64,000 nt of DNA from Ditylenchus dipsaci. Its lineage: Eukaryota > Nematoda > Chromadorea > Rhabditida > Anguinidae. The translations under genes were made by a program, and so were the position numbers. The stretch is from contig SADC01000489.1 in the NCBI GenBank assembly GCA_004194705.1, positions 23,160 through 87,159 of the forward strand, given 5' to 3'. Within the stretch, counting starts at the first letter, position 1, and the number at the start of each line of letters is the position of its first letter. The notes below the pieces were generated by a model. It saw only the letters and a list, made by a program, of their open reading frames with translations, did no database searches and was not told the origin of the DNA. Shown piece after piece: positions 20,270-32,199 of this stretch.

Positions 20270-21600
20270 ATCACTTGGAAGATGTTGAAATACTATTCTG
20301 AAGTCAGTGAAAAATCTGACCCTTAACCTAATAAGTACGGGAGGCGTTAATTAAAAAAAATATGGTATCAAAAGCATACCTGCACGCAGCGCCGGCGCGC
20401 CGCCGGGTGAAATAGGGCAAAGTGGAGCGCCGACGCTAGCGCCGGCGGTGTAAATGAAAAAGCGCCGGCGCTTTTTTTATTTTTGGCGAGCGTGCAAATA
20501 TGATCAAAAGTCTAAATTTCATAAGCAAATTTTATATTTCACTGTTTATGTAGACTTTTTTTCGTACTATGTTTCGGCCATGGATCTCAGCTTTGAGACA
20601 ATTTATCAAACTTGTCTGAGATATTTAAAAAGTGTAGAAACTGACGAGTTATAATAAAAATACAGCTAATTCTTTCAAACCTCCGAAGTCTTTTATTTTT
20701 CACACTTCTTAGTTCTCTCGTTTCGGAAATGATTGAGGCAAGTTTGATGACTCATTAGAAAGTTGAGATCCACAAGTACAAGATAGTTGAAATTGAACAA
20801 AAAGTACATTACAAGTCTCAATAAAAATCGCAATATAAGATTTGCTTTAGACTCTTTTAGACTTTTGATAAGACTTTGAGATTTAGACTTTTGATATTGC
20901 ATTTCAGTTACAACTTTTTTCGCTGGTCGTTTTTCTAAAGATTGAAACCGAAAGCGGAAAACAATGAGAAGATACCTGAGGCTCAGACTATTTGGTAATA
21001 GATTTCAGTCACACTCTCGTGATGTGTCGATTGACATATAAATGATACAAAATATTCAAAAATAAAAAATAAACAAAGAATAGTAGGATAATAATGAAAA
21101 TAGATAATTAAAATTCGCCAACACTCCACGACCGCCTTCCCTTCGCCCGATTCTCTCCCAACTAAAGTTCATGGTCTATTCAAACTAGGATTGAAAATAA
21201 GAAAAGAACTAAATTGATAAACAATTAAATAAACTAGCATTGTTGATGAAGAAAATGACGTTTATGTGCCTGATTTTGAGGATTCATTCTTTTAGAAACC
21301 CTGAATCTTTGCTTTTTGAAATTTAGTCAAAATTTTTGTTTTTTCGTTTTAAAGGACAACAAGCAATAGATAAAATCGCCCTCTTCCTCCTAAAAGGGTC
21401 AAAATGTCCATTTTTGCCAAAAAGTTCTTTTAAAAAAAATTGAGATCGAAATGCTGATTAACTGAAAAAAATTGTTATTTGAAAAATGGCACAAAATGAA
21501 AAATGACTTGGCAATGACACTTTTTCAAAATGACATCTCAAGTCATTTTCATATGAGTTCATATGACCAATTCAAAAGGTGCAAAAACTTGGCCAACTCG
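20270..21600. other. no gene seen; short GC-rich block
   Basis: AT-rich except for 20,385-20,475, where GCGCCGGCGC-type sequence occurs several times. A comparable GC-rich block is at 36,795-36,890. I see no coding exon in this stretch. Confidence 0.4.
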
Positions 21601-21639
21601 TTATAGATATTATAAATACTTCATCTGCAGTATTACCGT

Positions 21640-21958
21640 ATATTTCTTTAGTCAGTCATCTGAGTGTCGGAAAAGACTTATTTTGCTTTAGGAAATCTAG
21701 AGGAAAATATTTTCCCCAAGGACAATCTTTACAATTTACACTCTCTTGAATGGTGTTATGGACCTATCGGAATAGCTCAGGTACAAGCATTGTCGACATT
21801 GTGGAAGAAAAGGCCCGATTTTTACAAAGCAAAATCGTTTTTGTTGTAAGGTTTACAAACTACATGTTTGTGTTTGGCATCAGTGTCCGAAAACTTGCGA
21901 GCCCAGAAAGTGACAAGGATCATTTCAACTTTATGCTTGATTTATTAAAACAGGTTTA
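21640..21958 (+). CDS. possible exon, unknown
   Basis: Two overlapping frames read sensibly and probably join by a one-base break near 21,780. The first has L-E-E-N-I-F-P-K-D-N-L-Y-N-L-H-S-L-E-W. The second reads S-I-V-D-I-V-E-E-K-A-R-F-L and ends H-F-N-F-M-L-D-L-L-K-Q at a CAG/GTTTAT donor near 21,958. Leucine spacing in the first part is LRR-like. It lies 2.7 kb downstream of the F-box-like fragment on the same strand and could belong to it, but that is a guess. Confidence 0.3.
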
Positions 21959-22004
21959 TTTTTCTCTAACTTTAACTTAGAACCAACTGGTTTAACCAAT
22001 TTCT

Positions 22005-22245
22005 CCAAGTTTTTTTCTAAACTAATGACCAACGTGTAGCCCATCTCAGCTTTCTAACAAGCTATTAATTGACTGAATATAGTTTCAAAAAGTTGGAGAG
22101 AACGGTTTTTGAATGGACTGCATTTTGAAAAAATTTGATTCATTAGAAGACTTTTTTCTCCAACTTTTTAAAACTTCATTCAGTCAGTTAATAGCCTGTT
22201 AGAAGCTGAGATTCTGGGCTACACGTTGGTCAAAAATGTTTAAAA
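22005..22245. repeat. inverted repeat with TGACCAACGTGTAGCCCA arms
   Basis: TGACCAACGTGTAGCCCATC at the left is mirrored by GGGCTACACGTTGGTCA at the right, with ATTGACTGAAT and TCAAAAAGTTGGAGA also paired. About 240 bp, no protein. Related sequence (CTAACAGGCTATCGATTGAC) occurs in the duplicated segments near 31,160 and 46,640. Confidence 0.6.
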
Positions 22246-22639
22246 AATGATAGGAAATTTCCGGCAGGAAAAGTGCCCTTTCCAACAGAAATAGCGCCTT
22301 TTCAGGGTCGAAAAGTATTTCATTCGTATGGAAATCGTTTCAATTCAAAAACAAACACATTTTTAGGTTGCTGGTTCAAATTCCTCTGCCCTCACGCTTT
22401 ATTTTTTATATTTTTTCGATGATTGAGTTAAACACCATGTGTTCTAAGGCTTAAAATTATCCATTCATTGAATGAAGTCATTTCTAGGTTATCATTAACC
22501 TAACCTTGTTATCATTAACAGCCTTGATCTTACGATTTAATATATACCACCTTTAAAATAAATAATTCTTACCTACGTTTGGGCTCTAACTTAGCTCAAC
22601 TAGTCGTGCATCTCTGCGCTTAAGTCTTCGTTGTGCTCC

Positions 22640-22815
22640 CAAGAGCCTTAGGATAATTTCGATAACAAACTTGAAAATAAATTGCTAAAAAAATAGTGTG
22701 AGGCCAGAGGGATTTCAACCAGCAACCTTCAAATGTGTTTAAATTAAAAAAAAAAGTTTATATGCGAGACCAGATACGGGCAATAGATGTACCCTCCCTT
22801 TAAGAAGCATGCTCG
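22640..22815 (-). repeat. SINE-like repeat, B-box-like core
   Basis: The minus strand reads TGAAGGTTGCTGGTTGAAAT, a degraded tRNA B box, next to GACCAGATACGG shared with the copy at 6,690-6,890. A + strand fragment with GTTGCTGGTTCAAATTCC lies near 22,365, making an inverted pair. Part of the tail (AGAGCCTTAGGATAAT) recurs near 44,390. Confidence 0.42.
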
Positions 22816-22911
22816 TCGCTGATGGAATTATATTGAAAGGCAGGTACCAGATCAATTTAAAAGAGAATTAATTCAACGAAATTTTGAAAAAGTCGAGGAA
22901 AAATTATACCT

Positions 22912-22975
22912 TCAGTGTGAATCGAACAGACGACCAACCGCCGCTATCCACCAGGCCACCGATGTTATTAAAAGG
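22912..22975 (-). repeat. tRNA-like SINE head
   Basis: On the minus strand GGTGGCCTGGTGGATAGC resembles a pol III A box and GTCTGTTCGATTCACACT a B box, about 25 bases apart. The sequence is too short and mismatched for a functional tRNA; the pattern fits the 5' head of a tRNA-derived SINE. Compare 53550-53632. Confidence 0.45.
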
Positions 22976-23099
22976 ATGAAGCATTTTTGATTACTTATTG
23001 CCAGCACGATACTCAACTGAAATTTATTCTGAAATAATTCCCGTTTGAATTGACCTGGTACCTGTCTTTCAAAAAAATTCCATCGGCGGCCAGCATGCC

Positions 23100-25300
23100 C
23101 TTTAAACTTTTAATCATTTTTGAGCAAAAAATGGCCGAATTACACTATTTGGCCTGTGCAAATCAGAGTTTTGCGGTCTAAGTATTTCATATGCGCCGAA
23201 AGGATAGAAACAGCAGAAAAATGGGAAGGCCATTTTTCGAGAAACAAAATTCTGAAAAAAAAACTTTCGATTGTTTTGGCCCCTCTGTGGTTTTTGGTCA
23301 TTTTTGACTTAAACACTTATGTTGAACTTAAAAAGATGGAATTCAAACATGGTTTTGTTAACTGCTCCTTACCTCATGACGAAAGTACGGTATGCTGATT
23401 TTTTATGCATCCAGAGTAACTTTCGAGTGATTTGTGTCTAAGGTATGTTAGTGTGTGGCAATCGGAGAAAAGCCCCAAAAAGTGCTTTCGTCGCTTTTTA
23501 AAAGTTCTCAAAAAGGACTAAAGAACCAACTTTCAGCAGCTTTTGGCCACTCTGGGTTGGGATTCTGAGCAATCCAAGTTTTTGTCTCACCATGAAATTT
23601 TAATTTTCGCAAAATTTCAAAATCTACGCGCAAAAAATTTTCTGCCGTGCGAAAAAGGAGTATTCTATTAGCGAAAAAATATTATCTATTCAAAGATATC
23701 TTATTTTCCTTTGTTTCAGTGTAACAATGCATAAATATTATACTTCATAAAAATACACTATTAATATCATTATTAATAATTTTTTGTAAACTTTTCAGCA
23801 AAAAAATTATAAGTGCTGTGGTTAGTACCGGCGCTAATGCCATTTTTCAATAGAGTTCTACGCCGGAACAGCACAGAACACTATCAAAACTTATCTATAT
23901 TGATTAGAAATTTTCGAGCATGACCGGCTCAACCAAAACAATTCATTGACCGGGACTTTACAAACCCAATTCTCAGCACAATTGCAAAAATGTCCTTGAA
24001 AGCCAACAAAATTACAACATAAATCTAAAACGTCAATTGTTTACCCACAGACAAACAAAACATTTTTGATACTTTATAGGAAATTGACTAATACAAGTTT
24101 TATTCTGAATTTGAATATATTTTCATGACTCACCCTGTATACCTTCAAATTTTTAGAAAAAATACGGGTTTTATTATATCAATTGCACCAATTAATGGGA
24201 AACGAACATTATTGGTTATTTTTGCCATTCAATCGTGTCGAGTGTATGACAGCGTGTAAAGACCGACCGAAGCTGTTTTTTCAATACTTAAAAAAACGAC
24301 AAAAGCGCCTTTTTGGGCTTTTGTCCAGTTGCCGGGTGTGCGCATCTTAACTCCAAGACCCTTCTGTAATGCTTTGGATAGGCATCAAGGTTTTATTAGC
24401 ACAACACAGAATACACATACACAATCCTAAACCCCTTCTTTAGCCCCTGTTAATCTCCCTTGTGCGAAGGTTTGTCTCCTTTTATAGTGCATGGAGAGCC
24501 AGCTGGGCAGCATCCATCACACTGCATCTCAAGACTGGTTTGTTATCTCTCCAGAGCTCTAGCCGGATGTCCCTCCATGGAGTTCCACTCCATGACACCT
24601 TCTATGCATCTGGAGTCACTTTCTAGTGATTTTTGTCTAAGGTATGTGAGCGTTTGCATCTCAATCCCAAGTCCGAAAGCACGCTGAGCCCTGGAAGGGA
24701 GCGCATGGGGCTAGAGAGTTAGACAGACCTTAAACAGGACTCCGAGCAAGATTCATGATAAAAAATGCTTAAAGAAGCTCTTTCTGCTAAGCTCCAGTGA
24801 CCGAAACGGGTAAAATATTAGAAAATGACCAAAATGCATAGGGAGACTAAGGCAGTCGACTTTTTTGAAAAATGGCCTTTCCACACTTTTTTTTGAAAAA
24901 TGACCTTCCACACTTTTTTGAACAAAGTTTTTCTGCTGCTAAAAGACTTTTTCTTGATGCAAAAATTTTTTTTGCCGGAAATCGGCTTTTTGGAGCAAAA
25001 GAAGCCGATTTGCAGCAAGAAATAGTCTTTTACAACAACAAAAGTCTTTAAATTTTTGTTGGAATTTTTTTTGTCCAAGGGCGGTAAATTCACTCGATGT
25101 AAATGTCGATGTAAATAGTTTGGAAAATTTGAATCACTCTGCATATAGTTTTTATTATTTCATACTGCTATGCTTCCTTGTACGACAATACTAAATTGGA
25201 AAAAGCATTTTTAGAGTAAAAAGAGAAATTTGCAAATTCTCATTGTCATCGACAAGTACGGTTCTTAAAAAGTAGTTGCAAAATAATTAAATAAATTTCA
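23100..25300. other. repeat-rich, no firm gene
   Basis: Contains partial R1 repeats (23,390-23,460 and 24,340-24,790, each with the GAGTGATTTGTGTCTAAGG-like block) and AT-rich filler. A tract of imperfect Lys/Phe-coding repeats near 24,860-25,000 (TTTTTTGAAAAATG...CCACAC) gives an artificial minus-strand frame. I see no supported exon. Confidence 0.45.
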
Positions 25301-25319
25301 GAGGTTTTCCACAGCTTCA

Positions 25320-25540
25320 AAAGTCAATCCTTTTCAAGTGTTCATCTGTACTGAGTGAATTATTTAGAATTCAAACAGGAAAATAAGCTCACAAATGAAG
25401 TTTTGCAACTTGTTGAAATAACAGATAAGTTAAGAAAAAGTTTGCATTTGAATTGTGCTCCTTGGAATTTCCCAGAACGTCCTTTTGCATGCGACTGTTC
25501 TAGTAAATACCTTTTGCAAAGATTTGAGAATGATGTTTAA
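25320..25540 (+). CDS. possible exon, unknown
   Basis: A TTTCAG acceptor precedes an open stretch with a likely one-base break near 25,385. It reads L-T-N-E-V-L-Q-L-V-E-I-T-D-K-L-R, then C-A-P-W-N-F-P-E-R-P-F-A-C-D-C, and ends R-F-E-N-D-V. Composition looks coding. I recognise no family and see no partner exon nearby. Confidence 0.3.
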
Positions 25541-25577
25541 CTTTAATCGTCACTTTTTCAAATATTTATTTCTTTTT

Positions 25578-25790
25578 AAAGGACCATACTTGTTGATGCA
25601 AATAAGAATTTGACAAATTCAAATGAGCGCGGGACACTTCTCTTTCGTCTCTCACTCTACTCTTTGGAGTCATTGCGAGTGGCTCAAAAGAGTAAAATTA
25701 AAAAAAAAAACGAAAGAGAAGTGTCCCGCGCGCATTTGAATTTGCCAAATTTTCATTTGCATCAACAGGTATGGTCCTTTGAAGTATCTT
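25578..25790. repeat. foldback with AAAGGACCATAC ends
   Basis: AAAGGACCATACTTGTTGAT is mirrored by ATCAACAGGTATGGTCCTTT. Inside, CGGGACACTTCTCTTTCG pairs with its inverse. The loop is an A-rich segment. About 210 bp, no gene. Confidence 0.7.
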
Positions 25791-25983
25791 CATGAAAACT
25801 AACTGCGGTTATCAAAAAATTGAAATTTTGCGTTGATCATCCCTACGCACTGTTTTTTAAAACACACGGTAATTTATTTATGAAAGTAGTATCTTTTGAA
25901 AAATAAAAGCTTTTGATATCTATACAACTACAGTTTTTTCAACAAACAGAACATTTTATTTGTGCTTTCAGAAAGCGCTCATT

Positions 25984-26461
25984 CAGTAGCGTGGCCAGGT
26001 GAGCAATGGCCCCCGTCATATTTTGTTCCTTTTTGTTTCCCCTCTCACCGTTAGGATGGAATTTTCTCTTATGTTTAGCCAAAATCAAACAAAAATTTTT
26101 TCACGGCACCGTCGAGCTTTCACAAAATCACAATTTTTCGAATTTCTATCAAAATTTTTCTCAGTTTGAATAGAGAAAAATGTGCTTATTCTATTTGTGC
26201 CGAAATTAACTAAGCAATAAATTTTATTTTAGCACAAAAGGCATTATCTTAAATTTCTCCTTTCATAATTGCATCCCTAATACTTCCTTGGCGCTTGCTG
26301 GCAAATATAGTACTGATTTTTTTAGAGTTTCTAAATTTTTGACCTTACTGGTGCTTGTGTCAGACTTTTTTCAAAGCGGTGTAGTTAAAATGGCGTGAAA
26401 ATGGTGATGCAACAAACCCCTACCGTAACAGCCCCCGTAAAATTTCCGGCTACGCCTCTCC
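25984..26461. mobile_element. probable hAT-type element (CAGTAGCGTGGCCAGG end)
   Basis: The left end CAGTAGCGTGGCCAGG and the right CCGGCTACGCCTCT are imperfect inverses and resemble the widespread CAGTGGCGTAGCCAGG hAT terminus seen at 49427. Both ends are followed by GGCCCCCGT-type sequence. A clean 8-bp duplication was not found, so boundaries are approximate. Confidence 0.45.
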
Positions 26462-27009
26462 AGCTATTTGGAGGTTCAGTGTGCAAAGTTTTCGTACGAT
26501 TCCAAATATTGAAATTAGATGTTTCAAAATATCACTTACGGAGCATAACCAAGCGACAAGCAACAGCAGAAAAAAGGGTTGCTTTAAAACCATCAGTGAG
26601 GGAAATTGATAATTTGAAAAATATAGAAGATAGAGCCAATGTCGAATTAACTGAAAATTCTGCATTAATTTCGAACATAATTTTCAAAATAATTAAACGA
26701 AATAGTATTAAATTGCTTCGAAATTGTGTCGAAATTTCTATTTCCAGAGCTGATGAAAATTAAAATTGAAGTTGAAAGTAAAAGTTAATGTCATAGTCAA
26801 TCAAACAACATGTAAGATGTCATATGTGGGATCGCAGGCAGGGGTGAGATTTTGATCTTATTTTCTCTTAAAAATTCTATTCAAGATACATAAAGTCAAA
26901 TATTCTAATTGAGAATCCTTTAAACATAAGATCCTATCTATGACTATTTCCAAATTCTGATGTGAATATTTCTTTTGCTGTATTTGTTGTTCTGTATGCT
27001 GGTTTCTTT

Positions 27010-27706
27010 TAAAGGAGGACACACTTTAGGGGGAGGGGGGTGGTGAATTTTGACTAGAAAATGGAATTTTGTAACCTTAAGTTAATTTAATTTTTATTTT
27101 TAACACCTATTACTTTTACAGCGATCAAAATAACATAAATCCACCCGAAAAAAAACACACCAGATAGAAATTTCGAAATAAAAAAAATTCGAAAAAATTT
27201 GCCCTGGTTCAATTCAGAAAGGTGCTGGTACTTTTCGGAACTGTTTCAGAACTCAAGTTTTTATCGGTGTTTTAGTGATTATAGTCATATACAAGCCTAT
27301 ACTCAAAATGACGCCAGCAAGCAGGGCTACATTTCAAGTATAAGGTTATATATGACTGTGCATAAAAATTTGCGAAAAAACACAATTTCCTAAAAAGCTT
27401 CGAAAAATTCCCGTAAGCCTGGACTTTTTTTACGAATTTTTTGTTTTTTTCGCAATTGTTCAGGCAAAGTCATATACAAGCTTATACTTAAAATGTAGCC
27501 CTGCTTTTTGGCGTCATTTTGAGTATAGACTTGTATGTAACTATGTTCATTAGAACACCGATAAAAACGTGAGTTTTGAGTTCACGGTAATTCGATTGCT
27601 GTGAAAAATTAGTTGTTAAAAATAAAAATTAAATTAACTTAAGGTCGCAAAATCCCATTTTCTAGTCAAAATAACCCCTCTCACCCTAAAGTTTGTCCTC
27701 CTTTAA
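27010..27706. repeat. 700-bp foldback element
   Basis: AAAGGAGGACACACTTTAGG at the left is mirrored by CCTAAAGTTTGTCCTCCTTT at the right. Arms continue inward with TGACTAGAAAATGG, TTAAGTTAATTTAATTTTTA, ACTCAAGTTTTTATCGGTGT and AGCAGGGCTACAT and their inverses. About 300 bp per arm with a small loop near 27,410. No transposase. Confidence 0.75.
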
Positions 27707-28239
27707 AATTGGCAAATGAAAATTACTTTTCGGCAAAATCTCTATATAGTATTTGAACTGGTGTCCGTCCTAATTTTTTAATTCCAAAAGCTCATAACTT
27801 TTTGTCATTTGGTCATTTTCAGCACAGTTTTATTCTGCAATGCGCTTATGTTTCCTATTTTGAATGAGTATAAACATTCTATAAAATTTAAAGTTCAATC
27901 TCGAGATCTCGCGCATAATATGAAGATGATTGTGAAATTTTTTAGCGAAAATAGCCCGATGCTCGAAAATTTTTTCTTCAAATAATATAATTGACATGTT
28001 TTCATAACTTGGCGCATGAAAGGCGCTATTTCTTCCTGTGCCAAATAACGAAAATGCTCAACTTGAAAAATGCCTCATGGAATATTTCCAAACCAGATTT
28101 ATCCTATTACGGCTCCTTCCCGACGTACCCTGAAGCTTCCAATAGATCGACATGCTCCAGTAGAACGACAGTGGTAGAGGCTAAAATTAGAAGAGTAAAC
28201 TGGTTTTTATTGCATTTTTGACGTAGAGTTAAAAAAATT

Positions 28240-30640
28240 TTAGGGGTTGAAAAATAGAACGACATGTCGTATGTAAGGTGTCACTTTACCGAGTGTGATT
28301 CTATTAGAAGCTTCACGGTAAGTGTAATCATTTTTTTAAAAATTATAGGGTTGGACGTACGTAAGTGAAAAAGCACCTCAAATTGTAAATACAGTTGTAC
28401 CTTGATAAACTGACACCCCTCGGAAACTCTTAAGGTGTGCATTTATCGGCGGCGTCCGTTTATCGAAGGTACCGGGTTTTTGATTCGGATTTTTACGCTT
28501 AGAGACCTGTGAAATATTTTGACCGTATCAATCACTTAACTCCGAAATTTCGACTCTTGAACAAAAAAAACGACGATTTGCTCACTAAAACCCAAGAACT
28601 AAAAGTAAAAAATCTCAAAACCAATATCCAAAACAACTATTCTACTCCTGAGATTCCAAGCTCTAATTTTAAAAAATTTATCAAAAAACCAAACAAAAAC
28701 ACTCCGAAAACCGAAAACATCAACTGTCCGCAAACAGACTAACAAATCAACGAAATCCTTAAAATAACACTGGGCTGAGAAACGGACGGTTGAAGTTGAA
28801 AAAAGTAATTTTTTGACTCATTTTTACTTTTTCCAACTTCATTGTCATTTTAAGAATTTTGTTGATATGTCATTCTGTAGATAAATTCAAGAGCTTTCGA
28901 AAAGTGCATTATTTGGTTTCTTTCCAGCATTATTTTTTTGAGAAAAGCTATTATTTATGTGGCCGAGCAGTCATTTCCCTTAGATTTACTTTGATTTTGA
29001 CTGAAAATACATAATTTTTTGTGGATATTCATAAGTTTTTCTTGTAGTAATCGAAAATAAAAGTTTGACCTACCAAATTGTAGCTAAGATTTAGCGGTAT
29101 GCGTAAAAATCAGGTAGCGTGTTCTACCATACAAATACAACAATAAAACAGCAAATATTAATTTGGTGCATTTTTTTCCACCCCAAAAGTGAGGTGTGTG
29201 CGAAAAACATGTTCCTTACAAAAAAATCGGTGCTTAAAATGAAAGTAAAAGTCTGTAGAGCATTTTTGCTTCTGACACTTGAGTCATGATGACCGTTCAC
29301 TAAAAGTTACACGCTTAAGTGTGCAAAAATTACCTTTGGTGCATTTTTGTCCGCTACTGTATATAGGAGATTTGCTAATAGCACATTTCGGATGGTAATA
29401 ACAAATTTTCTATTTTTTGTGTATTTTTGCCCCTAAAATATACCCCTTTTCGCTGTTACTTTGAAGTGTACTAGCTCCAAAATTGAAAATATTTTTGACT
29501 ATAGGAAAGCATGAAAAAAGCTGTTTTCTGCGTGCTACCAACATAACCTGGCCTATCTCAACCCTCACTATGAACTTAATGAAAAATAATTCTAAGTATA
29601 AAAAAATTATTAATGACATTTCTGTAATGATGTTCAAAATTGTTTATTTAAGGTCTTGATAAAAAATAAATTTGAAAATATACAAATTATTAAAAGGAGT
29701 GACCATGGTATATTTTTAGGGTTTGGGTGGAACGCAATCGCTAACACATATAAAGCTAACTAAAATGAGCCTCGTCGCATGTTATTTTCCAGTCTCAACA
29801 CATAAATAAAATAGAGCAAATATCCTGCTAGGTAGACTATTCTGAGCGCTTTAAATTTTCCTTTTATTCACATTTTCTAGCTTTTTTTACTAATCATTGC
29901 TTATTTTTTGCGTACTTCAAAATGTCAAGTCTCTTAGCGAAGCTATATTTCTTCACTAACAATGTTATGTTTTTTTCACTAGCTTTTAGTTTATATCTTC
30001 CTGCCTAGTAACTGAGAAATTCTTTGTCTGCACTTTTTCACCTATAATTTTATCGTTGATTTTCTCTCTTCAATTTTATTTATCAGCAAAGTCTTTGTCT
30101 TCAGTTTATTATACTTTTTGCTTTTTGGTTGCTTTTCATTTTCTTTTTTTTCAATTTATTAATTGGCTTTGCCTGCGACATTATCTGGATTAAAAGTCTA
30201 AGCTTCTTTTATTAACCGCTCATATCTCTTTTCTCGCTATCAGACTTTGAAATATGCGACAACTATTCAAGAGAATATTTTCTGTAACTCTCTTTTAGAG
30301 ATACTGTATAACTTCAAAAATGATGTTAGAAATGTAAAAAAAATGTTCTTTTTTCAAAAAAACATTTTTTTCATCAATCTGCAAAATTTCTCTTTCCTTC
30401 TTTTTCCAAACCACGATGAAAACCACGTGGCCGCTAAATGGGTATCCACCTCCAGACCCAAATTGTTGGATTTAACTCTGAGTGATTAAAAATCACTGTG
30501 CATCATCCAAAATTAGTCTTGAAATCTATTGTTGGGAATAACTTTTTCAAAACAGGCCGAGAAAACTATTCAAGTAAAAATTGTTCTGAGTCTCCAGTTA
30601 TTTTGAATTTTACCGCAAAAATTTTCCCGCACAACAGAAG
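28240..30640. other. no firm gene; one pogo-like end
   Basis: At 28,390-28,475 a CAGTTGTACCTTGATAAACTG start and an internal TTTATCGAAGGTACC inverse look like a degraded pogo-like element. The Lys/Asn-rich open frame at 28,509-28,742 and the short frames up to 30,489 lack splice context or recognisable motifs. The rest is AT-rich sequence in which I see nothing else. Confidence 0.4.
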
Positions 30641-30694
30641 GTCGTGAATCAATCAAAGTGCAGAATGTGGAGGGTTACTCCTTTTTGAGCCAGA

Positions 30695-32194
30695 TTTTGA
30701 TAGAAAATCGGTATTGATGTTATATGATGGTGAAAACTACAGAGCCTTAGCTACAAATTGAGCTATCAAACAGCGGATTCTTAAAAGTGTGAAGGGCCAA
30801 GTTGCCCCGGAAGGTTGTTTGAGTACATCAACACCTCTTACCCGAGCTCTAACTCGAACTCCAACTCTAACTCGAACTCTAACAACGTGAACAAGCCTAA
30901 GCTATTACAGAAATTTGCAAAAAAAAAACAGGTGACCGAAGGATAAAAGCGACTTTTTCTTTACTAGAGCCAAAAACTGAATAGGAAAAATTGTCTCAAC
31001 ATGTATATGAGTGCTGGAGATAATTAATGCCTGAATTTACATTCTTCCATCAGATCGTCCTAAAATGCCGTCAAATAACTCATCCAACTCGTCAAATCTT
31101 GAAAATCTGGTTTTCTTAGGTATTTCTTGAATATATTGTTTGAAATCTTGAAAAATCTTAGATTTCTAACAGGCTATCGATTGACTCAATCAAATATTTT
31201 GAGTCGCTAAAAGGTATTCGAAAAATGGTATTTTAGAAAAAGCTGCTCCATTTGAAGACTTCATTGCATGAATTTATAGATAATTACAAAATCCAGGGCT
31301 ACAAAGATCAACAAAAATGCTGAAAAAGTGTTTAAAAGGTGCTACACGTTGAATTAATTTTTTAGAAAAAAAAAACAAATTTTTTTAACTTGACGAGGTT
31401 AATCACTGAACGTGAATTTTTGAACCTTTTGATGAGTGAAAGTATCCACAGCCTTTCAGTGATAGCCATAATTAGAAATATTAAATTCACATCACAAGAA
31501 TTTTTGCAATTAGACTTTACTCTTGCCATTTCCTTATCTGTCACAACAACCGAAAAACAGCCTGCACTTGTCGTTCTTTTCTTATTGAACAGTAACTGCT
31601 TGTGCTCACCATTGCTTCAATTGTTGGCCGCCAGAATTTTATTACATATGAATTTACTCAATTGGTGCTCTAGTCTCCAGCTGTCAATCAACATCGCATT
31701 TGGTTTGAACTCTCTGCCCCATCATATAGCAGCTTAAAGGTGGTGCTCAACTTCATAAAAACTTTGGCTCTAGAAGCAGCTAGTTCACTTTTTAGCCAGT
31801 TTCCTGTCATTATTACTCCAGCTCCTGATTCCGACCATTTACCTATCCGGAAATGACTTTCTCCAGCCTGTTGCTGGCTCTTTTGCTGCTTTGTGTGGCA
31901 CTCGCCTATGGCTTATCACCACCTCTAACCCCTTCTTTTGAAACGGGCCACACCTACACCTACAACTATGACCATCAGACAGGCCCAGGCATGATGCTCC
32001 AGCTAGACACTCACATAAGCTTTTGACTCTCCAGCCCGTCCAACAGCAGCTCTAACAATCTTTGCTTTGAATCAAGGCAGTGTTCAGCCTGCAATTTGAA
32101 ACCCCAGCCAAGAAACAGGGCAATCTGCAGCTTAGTGGCGTGCGCATTGGTTCAGCTCCTTGGAGATGCATGCTCTAGCTGGGAGGGCTGTGCA
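30695..32194 (+). repeat. 1.5-kb duplicated segment, copy 1
   Basis: This segment recurs in opposite orientation at 45619-47103 with only scattered mismatches and one-base gaps. Homology starts near TTGATAGAAA and stops abruptly after GGGAGGGCTGTGC. It holds an (ACTCTAACTCGA)-type tract near 30,840-30,895 and the signal-peptide exon at 31853. Because similarity covers non-coding sequence equally, this is a genomic duplication or a transposed unit, not two diverged genes. Confidence 0.85.
31853..32190 (+). CDS. secreted, large-lipid-transfer-protein-like N-terminus (copy 1)
   Basis: ATG at 31853 opens M-T-F-S-S-L-L-L-A-L-L-L-L-C-V-A-L-A-Y-G, a clear signal peptide. It continues F-E-T-G-H-T-Y-T-Y-N-Y-D-H-Q and L-Q-L-D-T-H-I-S. 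After breaks near 32,022 and 32,085 it reads F-E-T-P-A-K-K-Q and L-Q-L-S-G-V-R-I-G-S-A-P-W. An aromatic-rich Y-x-Y-x-Y strand soon after a signal peptide recalls the N-terminal sheet of vitellogenin, apolipophorin and MTP proteins, which load or carry lipid. Only this first part is present; sequence diverges at 32,194. The promoter region is inside the duplicated segment. Family call is tentative; the secreted nature is firmer. Confidence 0.42.
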
Positions 32195-32199
32195 CATGA

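Noticed and set aside
26395..26763. 122-codon open frame
   Set aside because: It begins inside the probable hAT end at 26,440-26,461, shows no family motif and has no splice context; likely chance in AT-rich sequence.
31362..31737. Conserved open frame shared by both 1.5-kb copies (31390-31737 and 46075-46308)
   Set aside because: The two copies are equally similar in non-coding parts, so sharing the frame is not evidence of selection; no motif is recognised.
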